In this document: positions 16,744 to 25,592 of the stretch, piece after piece
Layout: the number at the start of each line of letters is the position of its first letter
How positions within the stretch are numbered: the first letter of the stretch is position 1
Source: VAZQ01 sp963712565
GTDB lineage: Bacteria; Pseudomonadota; Alphaproteobacteria; Rhizobiales; Xanthobacteraceae
Length of the DNA: 64,000 bases
Assembly: GCA_963712565.1 (NCBI GenBank)
Contig: CAVQIP010000033.1
Location: 1 to 64,000, forward strand
Reading direction: 5' to 3'
The notes under the pieces: model-generated
Told to the model about the DNA's origin: nothing
The model's database searches: none
What the model saw: only the letters and a program-made list of their open reading frames with translations
Program-made: the position numbers and the translations under genes

Positions 16744-17136
16744 ATGCCGAAAACATCATTGGTCTCGGTCGTTGAGGATGATCAGTACTTTCGCGAGTCC
16801 ATGAGAAGGCTCATGAGGTCGCTGGGGTACAACGTCGAGGCTTTCTCATCGGCAGCCGATTTCCTCGCTTCCCCTCGTCTCATCGAAACGACCTGCTTGA
16901 TCGCTGACGTCCATATGCCTGCGATGACCGGCGTCGAGCTGTACAGCCACCTCATCGAGGCAGGGTACACGATTCCGACAATTCTCGTTACTGCCTACCC
17001 CGACGACGTTGACCGCGCCCGCGCCCTCAACGATGGGGTCGTTTGTTACCTTCGTAAGCCGGTTGATGAGCAGCATCTGATACGGTGTCTTCGTGCGGCT
17101 CTCGAGTCAGGTGAGCCGGGCGAAGAGAATTCGTGA
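16744..17136 (+). CDS. Single-domain response regulator (receiver only)
   Basis: 130 residues from the ATG at 16744, which begins exactly at the receiver domain (SLVSVVEDDQYFRESMRRL). Phosphoacceptor in IADVHMPAMTG, conserved Thr in ILVTAYPDD, and Lys in CYLRKPVDE. No output domain follows, so it probably acts by protein contact or as a phosphate relay/sink. Its last 110 bp overlap, on the other strand, the 3' end of the large histidine kinase gene, a likely partner. A start further upstream (16576) is open but would add residues with no domain character. Confidence 0.85.
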   Translation: MPKTSLVSVVEDDQYFRESMRRLMRSLGYNVEAFSSAADFLASPRLIETTCLIADVHMPAMTGVELYSHLIEAGYTIPTILVTAYPDDVDRARALNDGVVCYLRKPVDEQHLIRCLRAALESGEPGEENS

Positions 17137-20100
17137 GCTCCTTGTCCGCGCCGGGCAAGGTGAACCGAAATACGGCCCCGCGTGATGCATTCATGTCTGC
17201 CCACAGCCGGCCCCCGTGGGCATCGATGATCGACCGGCAGATCGACAGTCCCATCCCTACTCCGCTCGACTTCGTGGTGTAGAAAGCCTCGAAAACGCGA
17301 TCGAGATGGTCCGGATCAATGCCCGGCCCGGAATCGCGCACGGACACGAGAACGCCACCGGTCTGGGTTTGCTCGGTGCTGATCAACAACTCTCGTGGCC
17401 CCGCCTCGACCGTGCTCATGGCTTCGACCGCGTTTAGGATCAAGTTCAGCACGACTTGTTGCAGTTGAACACGATCCCCTTGGACGGGAAATAGCGCCTC
17501 CGCAAGGCGAGTTCGGACCGAGACTCCATTCGTGGTGATTGCGCTTTCCGCCAATGCGATCACCTCGTCGATCGCCTTGTTCAGATCAAAACGACCCTTT
17601 CGCGGAGGCGCTTTCTTGATGTGATCACGGATCCGGTCGATGATATCTCCGGCTCGATCGGCATCGGCCACGATACACTCGAGCGCTTCCCGGACTTCGC
17701 CCAGATCCGGCGGGTTTCTGTCCAAAAAGCGCATGGCCGCACGGGCGTTGTTGCGCGCGGTGGCGATCGGTTGGGTGATCTCGTGAGCCAGGGAGGCGGC
17801 CAGTTCCCCCATCATGGTCAGGCGGTTCATGTGCGCCAGATCTGACTCCAGTCGGCGCAGCCTCTCATGCTCCTCCTGCGCGCGCATGAGTGCTGTCACA
17901 TCGGTGCCGGTGCCGCGATAGCCACGGAATTCTCCGTTGCAGTCAAACACTGGCTTACCGCTAGCCCTCACGTACATCGGAGAGCCGTTGCCGCCCATGG
18001 AGCAATATACGAAGTCACGGAACGGTTTACGTGAATCGAGGGTTGCCCGAACAAGCCGCCACTTCTCCGGTTCCGTTTCAAGGTCGAGAGCGTGATCCCA
18101 GCACGCCGTGCCGATTCGATCGGCCGGGTGTGAACCAAACGCATTCTCGGTCAACAGCGTGAATTTGTAGTCCGGACCGATTTCCCAAAACCAATCGGAG
18201 GCGGTCTCGGCGTAGTCGCGGAACTTCGCCTCGCTCTCCCGCAATGCTTCCTCGGCACGTTTGCGCTCCGTCACATCGATGTGTGTGCCGAAAATCTCTA
18301 CAAGCTCCCCGCTTGCGGAGAACACAGGATGGGTGCTTACTTCGAGGTGTTTGATCGTTCCATCGGGTAGTAGGATTCTGAACTCGATCGAGTAGCCTCT
18401 CTTCTCGCCCAACGCGCGCTGGGCCTCTGCGCGCACTCTGGCCCGGTCGTCCGGGTGGATCCGTTGCGACACGGCTTCGCGAGTCGGCGGGCCGCGCAGT
18501 GGATCAAAATTCCAGATTCGGTAGCACTCCTCCGACCAATACAGAACCGTCGTCTCGTTGTAGACCGACGAACCGGTGTGGCTCAGCCTCTGTGCTTCCG
18601 CCAGATGGGCTTCGCTGCGGCGTAGCCGGTCTTCGGCCTTCTTGGCTTCATCGATGTCAACAGACAAGCCGTACCACTGGATGATGCGTCCCTGTTGATC
18701 GCGCAGAGGCTCACCACGAGTATGGTGCCAACGAAACTCGCCGTCCGCTCGACGGAGACGGTGCACAGCCTGGTAGGAAGTTCCGGTCTGAATTGCGTGA
18801 GAAAGAGCCTTTGCAGTTTCTGGAAGGTCGTCCGGGTGCGTGAATGCCGTCCAACCACCGTGCTTAAAATCCTCAAATCGCATGCCGCTATAGTTCAAAA
18901 TGCGCTGATTGAGGTGGGTCGGTTCGCCGTCGGGGTCCGCTGACCAGAGGTGGCTTGGTACCGTTTCGATGATTTGACGGAGCTTGTATTCGCTTTCCCG
19001 AAGGGCCTCCTCGGCGCGCTTGCGCTCTGTCACATCAAGCACGAAAGCGACACCTTGATTCCCGCCTTCCTCGAAGGTCGCCGCGCCGATCAGCACCGGA
19101 ACACGGCTGCCGTCTTTCCGGAAGTACTCCTTCTCAAACGGCTGCAAGCTCCCGGTCATCTTCAACTCGGGCACCCGGCGTCGTTCATCGCCTTCACGCC
19201 ATTCGGGCGGCGTCAGCTCCGTCCAGCGTAGGCGACCCGAGACGAGATCCTCTCGGTCGTAGCCGACCATGCGGAGAAATGCGTCGTTGGCCTCGATGAT
19301 CCGGCCTTCGAAATCCCAGATGAAGATGCCGATGATGTTGGCGTCGACCAGGCGCCGAATCTTCGCTTCGCTCTCCCGCAATGCTTCCTCGGCGCGCTTG
19401 CGTTCGGTGACATCGACGTTTGTGCCGACTACCTGGACAAGCTCTCCATGCTCGGAGAACAGATGATGGCCAATTGCTTCGAGATATTTGACTGTTCCAT
19501 CGGGGAGCACGATTCTGAAATCGACCTTGTAATCTCTTTTCTGCCGCAATGCTTCTTGGGTCTCTTTGTACATCCTGTCTCGGTCGCCTGGATGGATCCG
19601 TCGCCACACAGTTTCGCGGTTCGGGAGACCCTGCACCGGATCAAACCCCCAGATGCGGTAACACTCCTCCGACCAATAGAGAATTTTCGTCGTAGCCGGA
19701 CTTAAGGCCCACGAACCCGTGTGGCTCAGCCTCTGTGCTTCGGCCAGATTGGATTCGCTTTGACGTAGCCTTCTCTCGGTTCGCTTCAGATTCTCAATAT
19801 CGATGTTTGTTCCATACCACTTGACGATCCTTCCCGTTTTGTCACGCAGCGGGTTGGCACGGGTCAGGAACCATCGATATTCACCATCGCGACGTCGAAA
19901 TCGCGCTTCGGTCTCGAACGGGATACCGGTCGATACCGACTTTTGCCAACTTTCCAGATGGTGCGCAGCATCGTCGGGATGGAGCAGCGTCGCCCAGCCC
20001 GCGCCTTGCGCCTCTTGCAAGGAAAGATTGAAATAGGTCAACCAGGGCTGATTGAGGAAATCGCAATATCCGTCGGGCAAGTCGGACCACAAGAATACCG

Positions 20101-20807
20101 GTGCGTTGTCGATAATGGCACGCAGCTCGTCTTCAGCCTGCGGGGTTTGTGCTTCGACCAGGCGCCGAATCTTCGCTTCGCGTTCTGCGAGATCGCGGTA
20201 CAAACGGGCATTCTCCAGCGAGATCGCGGCTTGCGAGGCGAGCAGCTCGAGCACCGCGATCCGAGCCGGCGCGAAAACCCCAGGGGTCAGGTTGTTCTCG
20301 AGGTAGAGCACCCCTATCAGTTGGCCCTTGTTGAGGAACGGCAGGCAAAGAATGGAACGAGCATGCTGCTGCCGGATGTATGGATCGGCGGAAAATGCGA
20401 TTCTGAGCCGCGGCATCGTCGAGAATCACACCCTCGTTTGTACGCACGACATATTGGATGACCGATTCCGGCAGCACCGCCGGGGTCATGGCCTCGTCGT
20501 GCAGCTTAACGACGATCCCGCCGTCGCCCGTCGTGGCTTGCGCGGCGATCCGCGGCTCGGTCCATCGCGACAGAACCAGCACGCCACGCTCAGCGCCTGC
20601 TTGCTCGATCGCGGTGCGCATGAGGATTTCGAGCTGCTTTTCCTGGACAATCTCGCCCGATACCGCTTGCGAGACCTTGAGCACGGTCGCGAGGTCGAGG
20701 TGTTCGACCGGCGTTTCGATCGCGCCCGTCGGACCCGGTGCGCGCAAGGTCTCGACCTCGCGCTCTCGCCCGCATGCCTCCTCGGCTCCGTCACCCTGCT
20801 TTGACAT
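17027..20807 (-). CDS. GAF/multi-PAS sensor histidine kinase, one frameshift
   Basis: About 1,260 residues once one extra base near 20395 is removed. Order: a GAF domain (starts DLATVLKVSQAVSGEIVQEK, ends SLENARLYRDLAE), about six PAS domains linked by the repeated DVTERKRAEEALRESE, then the kinase core: H-box SLAHEITQPIATARN, N-box LILNAVEAM, G-boxes SVRDSGPGI and SGVGMGLSICRSIIDAHGG. The GAF start closely resembles the middle of the trifunctional Ser/Thr kinase-AAA-histidine kinases of Bradyrhizobium, but the N-terminal kinase and ATPase parts are absent. It is predicted soluble. The tail after FRFTLPGADKEL is antisense to the response-regulator gene. The frameshift splits GAF, so as written only the part from about 20416 down could be made separately. 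Confidence 0.88.
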
Positions 20808-21267
20808 AAATCGCTCCATGGCCGACCCACAGATTCAGACCTGCATTTGTCGGAGACGCCATGTCGCAGAGGATCGCTGACGCCTCGGCAAAGGTGGCGC
20901 GATCATCTTACCCCCTGCCCCGGAGACGGACCACGTCCTTTCGGCCTCTTTGGGACAATTGGCCGAGCTTTCTGGAGAGGATGTTCAGCACTCAAACGTT
21001 GTGAAATCGCTTCAGTTCTACTCGGTTCTCCTCAATGGGTTTCGATAGCCGAGAAAATTCAAAACGGCGCGGCGCGCCCGAGGTCTCACACGCTCCTCGT
21101 GCGTGCCACGGGCACCCGCACAAACGGCCGAGACCCCCCGCACCCGAATCGGATTCAGTTTCACGAAACTTGAAAATTTGATTTTTAATCATCAATAAAG
21201 CGCGTGGGGCATTCAGGATATGTCTTGTCATTCAGGATATGGTCAACCTAAACGGCAAACGCTCTAA
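20808..21267. other. Intergenic region, nothing recognised
   Basis: No credible gene on either strand. A 13-bp direct repeat CATTCAGGATATG occurs at 21210-21222 and 21229-21241, just past the end of the peptidoglycan-binding gene. The kinase promoter should lie near 20810-20900. Confidence 0.5.
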
Positions 21268-22212
21268 CTAAGTGCCCTTCCCCATCAGTTTTGGCGTCAT
21301 CGTTTTGTTCACCAGACAGTGCGTTCCATTATCAGGATCCTCCGCACGACGTGGCCGCTTGAGGCGGCATTCTCTTGGATTCGCAGGATCTCTTACGCCG
21401 TAGAAGGCGTTGATGATGGCCTGTTCTTGCTCAGGTTTGAACGCATTGGTTTGGCCAAACATCACGTATTGGAATATCTGTGGCTGTGTCTTGGTAACAA
21501 AAGCAAAAGGGTCCGAATGGGGCAACTTTCCTGTCGAACAACCTTGATAGGCGTTTGCTCGTGTAAATTTCCTCCCGCCTGGCGTGTCTTTTCCCCGCAG
21601 CGCATAAGTGAAACACTGTCTCGGAAGTGCCATCTGGCAATAATAATGCAGGGTGATATCAGCCCAATGTGTGGGCTGGGTATTGAGACAATCCGTCATC
21701 GCTTTATGGGCTTTAGGAGTAGATTTGGGGGTTCCTGGTGGGCCGCTCCCGAAAGTATCCGAGCTCGTCTTCATAGCGGCCAATATGGCGGTTCCTGGAA
21801 GATCCATATTGGCCGCCGGTGCGTTCGGCCGGTAATCGGTGTAGGGGAAGCTGGGATCATTGGCCGGATTGGCAGCGAGCTTATCCAACTCGTCCTGTGA
21901 CGGAACCGGTCTCCAGTCTTTGACCGTGTCGACCTGGGGCGCAGGAGCACTCGAATCTAATTTCGCCTGGGTGGCGCTATCAAGAGTTCCGGTCTCCGGC
22001 AGCCCGGATTGTTTCTGGAATGCTTTGATAGCAGCGCTGGTCCGGGGGCCAGGAATGCCGTCCACCTCACCCGGATCGAAGCCCAATTGTACAAGCCTCA
22101 TTTGAGCTTGCTCGATGACTGGACTAAAGCTGGCGGCCTGACTGGCTGGAGACAGCGCCATTCCGGCTACAATTATCAGGCCAATGATCGCCGAAGCTCG
22201 GATATCTATCAT
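21268..22212 (-). CDS. Secreted protein with peptidoglycan-binding domain
   Basis: 314 residues from the ATG at 22212 (GGGAG upstream). A signal peptide (AIIGLIIVAGMALSPASQAA) is followed by a PG_binding_1 domain (about residues 30-90; MRLVQLGFDPGEVDGIPGPR then TSAAIKAFQKQSGLPETGTL). The remaining 200 residues contain six cysteines and no domain I recognise (TDCLNTQ, YYCQMALPRQCFTYAL, YQGCSTG, RECRLK, THCLVN), probably a disulphide-bonded periplasmic module. It is divergent from the P450 cassette. A cell-wall-associated role is inferred from the domain only. Confidence 0.8.
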   Translation of the reverse strand: MIDIRASAIIGLIIVAGMALSPASQAASFSPVIEQAQMRLVQLGFDPGEVDGIPGPRTSAAIKAFQKQSGLPETGTLDSATQAKLDSSAPAPQVDTVKDWRPVPSQDELDKLAANPANDPSFPYTDYRPNAPAANMDLPGTAILAAMKTSSDTFGSGPPGTPKSTPKAHKAMTDCLNTQPTHWADITLHYYCQMALPRQCFTYALRGKDTPGGRKFTRANAYQGCSTGKLPHSDPFAFVTKTQPQIFQYVMFGQTNAFKPEQEQAIINAFYGVRDPANPRECRLKRPRRAEDPDNGTHCLVNKTMTPKLMGKGT

Positions 22213-22461
22213 CCGTTTTGTCTCCCAATGACTGAAGTTCTTGCTTCCAATATTGCGAGAACAGCGGCCCCGCCGATTGGGGGCCGGCACATCAGGTCAC
22301 AGATGTGCAAAACTATCACAAATCGGCCAAACTGTAAAAGGGACCCTCGACCGGCACTTGGTTGAGCTTATGCGCTAGTGGAAGGCGGCTGGATCGGCGG
22401 CAGCTTGGGCGGAGGGTGTTCGCCCATCCAGGCTGAAGAAATCCAACTTTTCGAGGCGCGC

Positions 22462-23826
22462 ATGCCATTCCTTGTCAACTTCTTTGCCACGTCACGGCGC
22501 CGGCTGGTGATGCTCGGCACAGGTCTTGCGTCGCTCTTCCAAGTCGCAAGCATCGCGCTCGCGGGCGTGTTCGGCAGTCGCGGGACTGCAAAGGAGCGCA
22601 TCAAGGCGGCGTTGAGGACTCCGCGGTCCCAGAGGCTGGTGTTCGACGTGCTGCGCGCGTTCCTGCCCAATATGGTGCTCGCGAGGCAGCTCATCACCTC
22701 CTACGAGAACAAGGGCACGGCGATCACTGTGCGGCGCGACGACGTGCTCGACGTTCTGAGCCGCGATGGAGAGTTCGAGGTGGTGTACGAACCGCGTATG
22801 CGCGAGATCACCGGCGGGGAGAATTTCTTTCTCGGCATGCAGGATTCGTCGGACTACACGCGCGACCGCTCGAACATGCGGCTTGCCGCACGCCGTGACG
22901 ACGTGCGCGACATCATTGCACCGTTCGCGGCCAAAACAGCCGCCGAATTCGTCGCCGCCTCGGACGGCCGCATCGACGTGCCGCGCGACCTGACCTTGCG
23001 GGTGCCCGCACTGCTGATGGGCGAATATTTCGGAACTCCTGGTCCATCCGAGCGCCAGATGATCGAGTGGACGAGCATCATGTTCTGGTACCTGTTCATA
23101 GATCTCGCGGGCGACCCCGCCGTCGCCGCCAAGGCCCGCAACGCCGCGCGAGACTGCCGAGACTACCTGGATTCAGCGATCCGGGAACGGAAACAAACCC
23201 CGACCGCGCGAGATGACGTATTGAACCGGTGTCTTGCGATGCAAGCGGCTGGGTTGCCCGGCATGGACGACTTAGGGATTCGCAACAATCTCATCGGCCT
23301 CCTCATAGGCGCGGTCCCCACTACATCGAAGGCCGCGATCCAGGCTCTCAACGAGCTTCTCGATCGCCCGGACGCGCTTGCAGCGGCTGGCCGTGCGGCA
23401 CGCACGGACGACGATGGGTTGCTTTCGCGCTACATCTTCGAAGCTCTACGCTTCAACCCCGTCAACCCGATCATTTACCGACGCGCCGCGCGCGACGCCG
23501 TAATCGCCAAGGGAACGCTTCGCGCCCGCAAGGTTGCCAAAGGCACGATGGTGCTGGCGGCAAACCTCTCCGCAATGTTCGATCCGCTCCGGCTGGATGC
23601 GCCCAAAACGTTTCGCGTAGATCGTCCATGGGACGATTATCTTCTTTGGGGTTACGGCTTGCACACTTGCTTCGGCGAGCATATCAACCGGGTGCTGATC
23701 CCTGCCACCCTCAAGCCGCTACTGAAAACAATCGGATTGCGACGCACCCTTGGGCGCGATGGACTGATCGACACGGACGGGACTCCCTTCCCGGCGCATC
23801 TCGTATTGGAGTTTGATGGCGTGTGA
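22462..23826 (+). CDS. Cytochrome P450, atypical I-helix
   Basis: 454 residues. The heme-thiolate loop is WGYGLHTCFGEHINR with Cys403 as ligand (canonical FxxGxRxCxG has Phe and Arg where this has Trp and His). The K-helix ExxR is FEALRFNP. The I-helix reads GLLIGAVPTTSK (residues about 279-290): Thr is present, but the preceding acidic residue needed for normal O2 activation is Pro. The N-terminal 35 residues are hydrophobic, suggesting membrane attachment. I chose the ATG at 22462 (CGAGG upstream). It leads a four-gene run ending in a DyP peroxidase and no ferredoxin or reductase gene is nearby, so it may use peroxide or rearrange hydroperoxides. Substrate unknown. Confidence 0.85.
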   Translation: MPFLVNFFATSRRRLVMLGTGLASLFQVASIALAGVFGSRGTAKERIKAALRTPRSQRLVFDVLRAFLPNMVLARQLITSYENKGTAITVRRDDVLDVLSRDGEFEVVYEPRMREITGGENFFLGMQDSSDYTRDRSNMRLAARRDDVRDIIAPFAAKTAAEFVAASDGRIDVPRDLTLRVPALLMGEYFGTPGPSERQMIEWTSIMFWYLFIDLAGDPAVAAKARNAARDCRDYLDSAIRERKQTPTARDDVLNRCLAMQAAGLPGMDDLGIRNNLIGLLIGAVPTTSKAAIQALNELLDRPDALAAAGRAARTDDDGLLSRYIFEALRFNPVNPIIYRRAARDAVIAKGTLRARKVAKGTMVLAANLSAMFDPLRLDAPKTFRVDRPWDDYLLWGYGLHTCFGEHINRVLIPATLKPLLKTIGLRRTLGRDGLIDTDGTPFPAHLVLEFDGV

Positions 23827-23902
23827 GCAACCCGTCCGCGAGTCAGGGCGATACCGGTCCGCGTGACACCAGGCGAATTTGTGACTGCTGCGGGGGATAG
23901 TC

Positions 23903-24565
23903 ATGTCCAATATCGCAGGCAAGGCATATGCGATGAATGTGCTGACGCCCATGCGGCCATGGCGCACATGGGTTCAGCATGCGATTTTCATGGCTGCGCG
24001 AGCGGTGCCTTCAACATTGTCCGGATTGCTCGGGTTGAAACTCATTCATTTCGCCCGCTGGGTCATCATTCGGCGCAAACAATGGCCCGATCCGGCGGGG
24101 CGAGGCGAGCAGAAGCTCGACAATGACTACATGCTGTTCCTTTCCAACTTCAACGGTACCTGGGACCAATACATCGACGCTTTCGCCGACGGCATCCCCG
24201 GAGGACTCGATATGTTCTGGTATGCCAGCACGAAATATCCCCATTCGATACCAATTGCCACCTTCAAGGCCTACATCGCGACAAATCAGATCCCCACAAA
24301 CTATTACTACAACGCCACACCGGGAGCCGGGCAGCGGGACATCAAGGCGGCCTTGCGCGTGCGGCGCGAGGTACTCGGTCTGTCTGACATGCACCGCGGA
24401 GGAGACGTCAAGACCTTTGCGCGCGCCTACCGGGAAGCTCTCGGCCGGATCGCCAACTCCTTGGCGTCTCCAGGCTACGCCCCCATCGCTTCGACCGCGA
24501 CGGAGTGCGCCGACGTTGCGCGCAGGGAATTTATCGACAGGCTGCAGGAAAAGCGGAAGCGCTGA
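23903..24565 (+). CDS. Unknown protein of the P450-DyP cassette (1)
   Basis: 220 residues, no domain I can name. After a moderately hydrophobic N-terminal stretch comes KLIHFARWVIIRRKQWP and then DNDYMLFLSNFNGTWDQYID, a pattern also seen in the next gene product (NHFARFVIINGPAF ... TPYLLFAADIDAPEG), so the two are probably paralogues. Later features are MFWYASTKYPHS and YYYNATPGAGQRDI, rich in aromatic residues, and a helical basic C-terminus. It begins 76 bp after the P450 and ends 1 bp before the next ATG. Co-occurrence with heme enzymes suggests a partner or fatty-acid/lipid-related protein; that is inference. Confidence 0.75.
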   Translation: MSNIAGKAYAMNVLTPMRPWRTWVQHAIFMAARAVPSTLSGLLGLKLIHFARWVIIRRKQWPDPAGRGEQKLDNDYMLFLSNFNGTWDQYIDAFADGIPGGLDMFWYASTKYPHSIPIATFKAYIATNQIPTNYYYNATPGAGQRDIKAALRVRREVLGLSDMHRGGDVKTFARAYREALGRIANSLASPGYAPIASTATECADVARREFIDRLQEKRKR

Positions 24566-24566
24566 C

Positions 24567-25592
24567 ATGCCCAACATCGATGGCGGCCATTGTTTCCTGA
24601 CGGTGCTTGCACCAATCCAGGTTGACACGATGGTCGGTCCCGTTGTCGGCCGGTCTTATGCGCACCAGCACCAGCTTGCGCAGAAGCTCGCCTTGTTGGC
24701 GACCGGCCGGCAGACGGCGGCGTCCCCGCCCGACGCCTGGCCATCGCCGTTTGCCGCAAATCAACTCAATCACTTCGCGCGCTTCGTAATCATCAACGGG
24801 CCGGCATTCAACGGGCGCGTTTCACCGAACACGCTGATCGCCCGCGCGCGCGACATCAATCCACTCACGCCACAACCCGTTGACCTGCTCAACACGCCGT
24901 ATCTGCTGTTCGCAGCTGATATCGATGCTCCCGAGGGCGAAGCCTCTGTCCGGACCTATATCCACACACTCTGGGACACAATGCAGAGCGATCTCAAGGT
25001 GATCTTCGATCACTGCGAGGGGTTCGCAGGGGTCAATTCAGCCGACAGGTTTTACGACTACATCAAGCGCTGCCAAGTCGAGACCACGATGCCGTTCAAC
25101 GACTACTGGCTCGACGGCCTTGCGCTCCCGAAAACGCAACTCCCGACTGGTCCGCTTCTGGGGACGGCGGCGATCGCAATTCTCGCCCTGCTGGCTTGGC
25201 TGGCGGTGTTGTTCATCAATGGCATGCTTTTTCTGCTTGATATCGAGGGCGGCTTCACCGAAGTCGTGGCGAATGCCGTCGCGTTAGGCGCGATCATAGT
25301 TCCGCTACTGATTGGGGCGGTGCTGCTGGTTGCGTTCGTGCTGTTTGGCTGGGTGCGCCGGCGAAGTGCAGTGCCGTTTCCGACTGCGCCCGGCGCCGAC
25401 CTACCCACGGTGCTCAAGGCGCTGTTCCTGCAGCAGCAATTCACGCGTTTCGCCAGCGAGGTGCAGGGCCTCGACGATCACGCGCTCCATCGGCGGTTCG
25501 GCGCGTTTCTCGACGCCGTGAAGCCGTCGGAGGCTTCGCCCACGCAGCAGCCGGGTCAAGTGCGCGCCCCGGACGCGGAGTGGCCACGATGA
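24567..25592 (+). CDS. Unknown membrane protein of the P450-DyP cassette (2)
   Basis: 341 residues. The soluble N-terminal part (about 1-185) starts GGHCFLTVLAPIQVD and shares the HFAR-VII and YLLFAADID pattern with the previous gene product. Two membrane helices follow (about 190-218 and 229-255; PLLGTAAIAILALLAWLAVLF and IIVPLLIGAVLLVAFVLF), then a cytoplasmic tail of about 85 residues containing LKALFLQQQFTRFASEVQGL. The start at 24567 is fixed by the one-base gap to the previous stop, and the stop overlaps the DyP start (ATGA). It probably anchors the cassette's activity at the membrane; function otherwise unknown. Confidence 0.75.
   Translation: MPNIDGGHCFLTVLAPIQVDTMVGPVVGRSYAHQHQLAQKLALLATGRQTAASPPDAWPSPFAANQLNHFARFVIINGPAFNGRVSPNTLIARARDINPLTPQPVDLLNTPYLLFAADIDAPEGEASVRTYIHTLWDTMQSDLKVIFDHCEGFAGVNSADRFYDYIKRCQVETTMPFNDYWLDGLALPKTQLPTGPLLGTAAIAILALLAWLAVLFINGMLFLLDIEGGFTEVVANAVALGAIIVPLLIGAVLLVAFVLFGWVRRRSAVPFPTAPGADLPTVLKALFLQQQFTRFASEVQGLDDHALHRRFGAFLDAVKPSEASPTQQPGQVRAPDAEWPR

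Noticed and set aside
20992..21231. 79-codon minus-strand ORF in the kinase upstream region
   Set aside because: No ribosome site, no recognisable features, and unbiased codon use.
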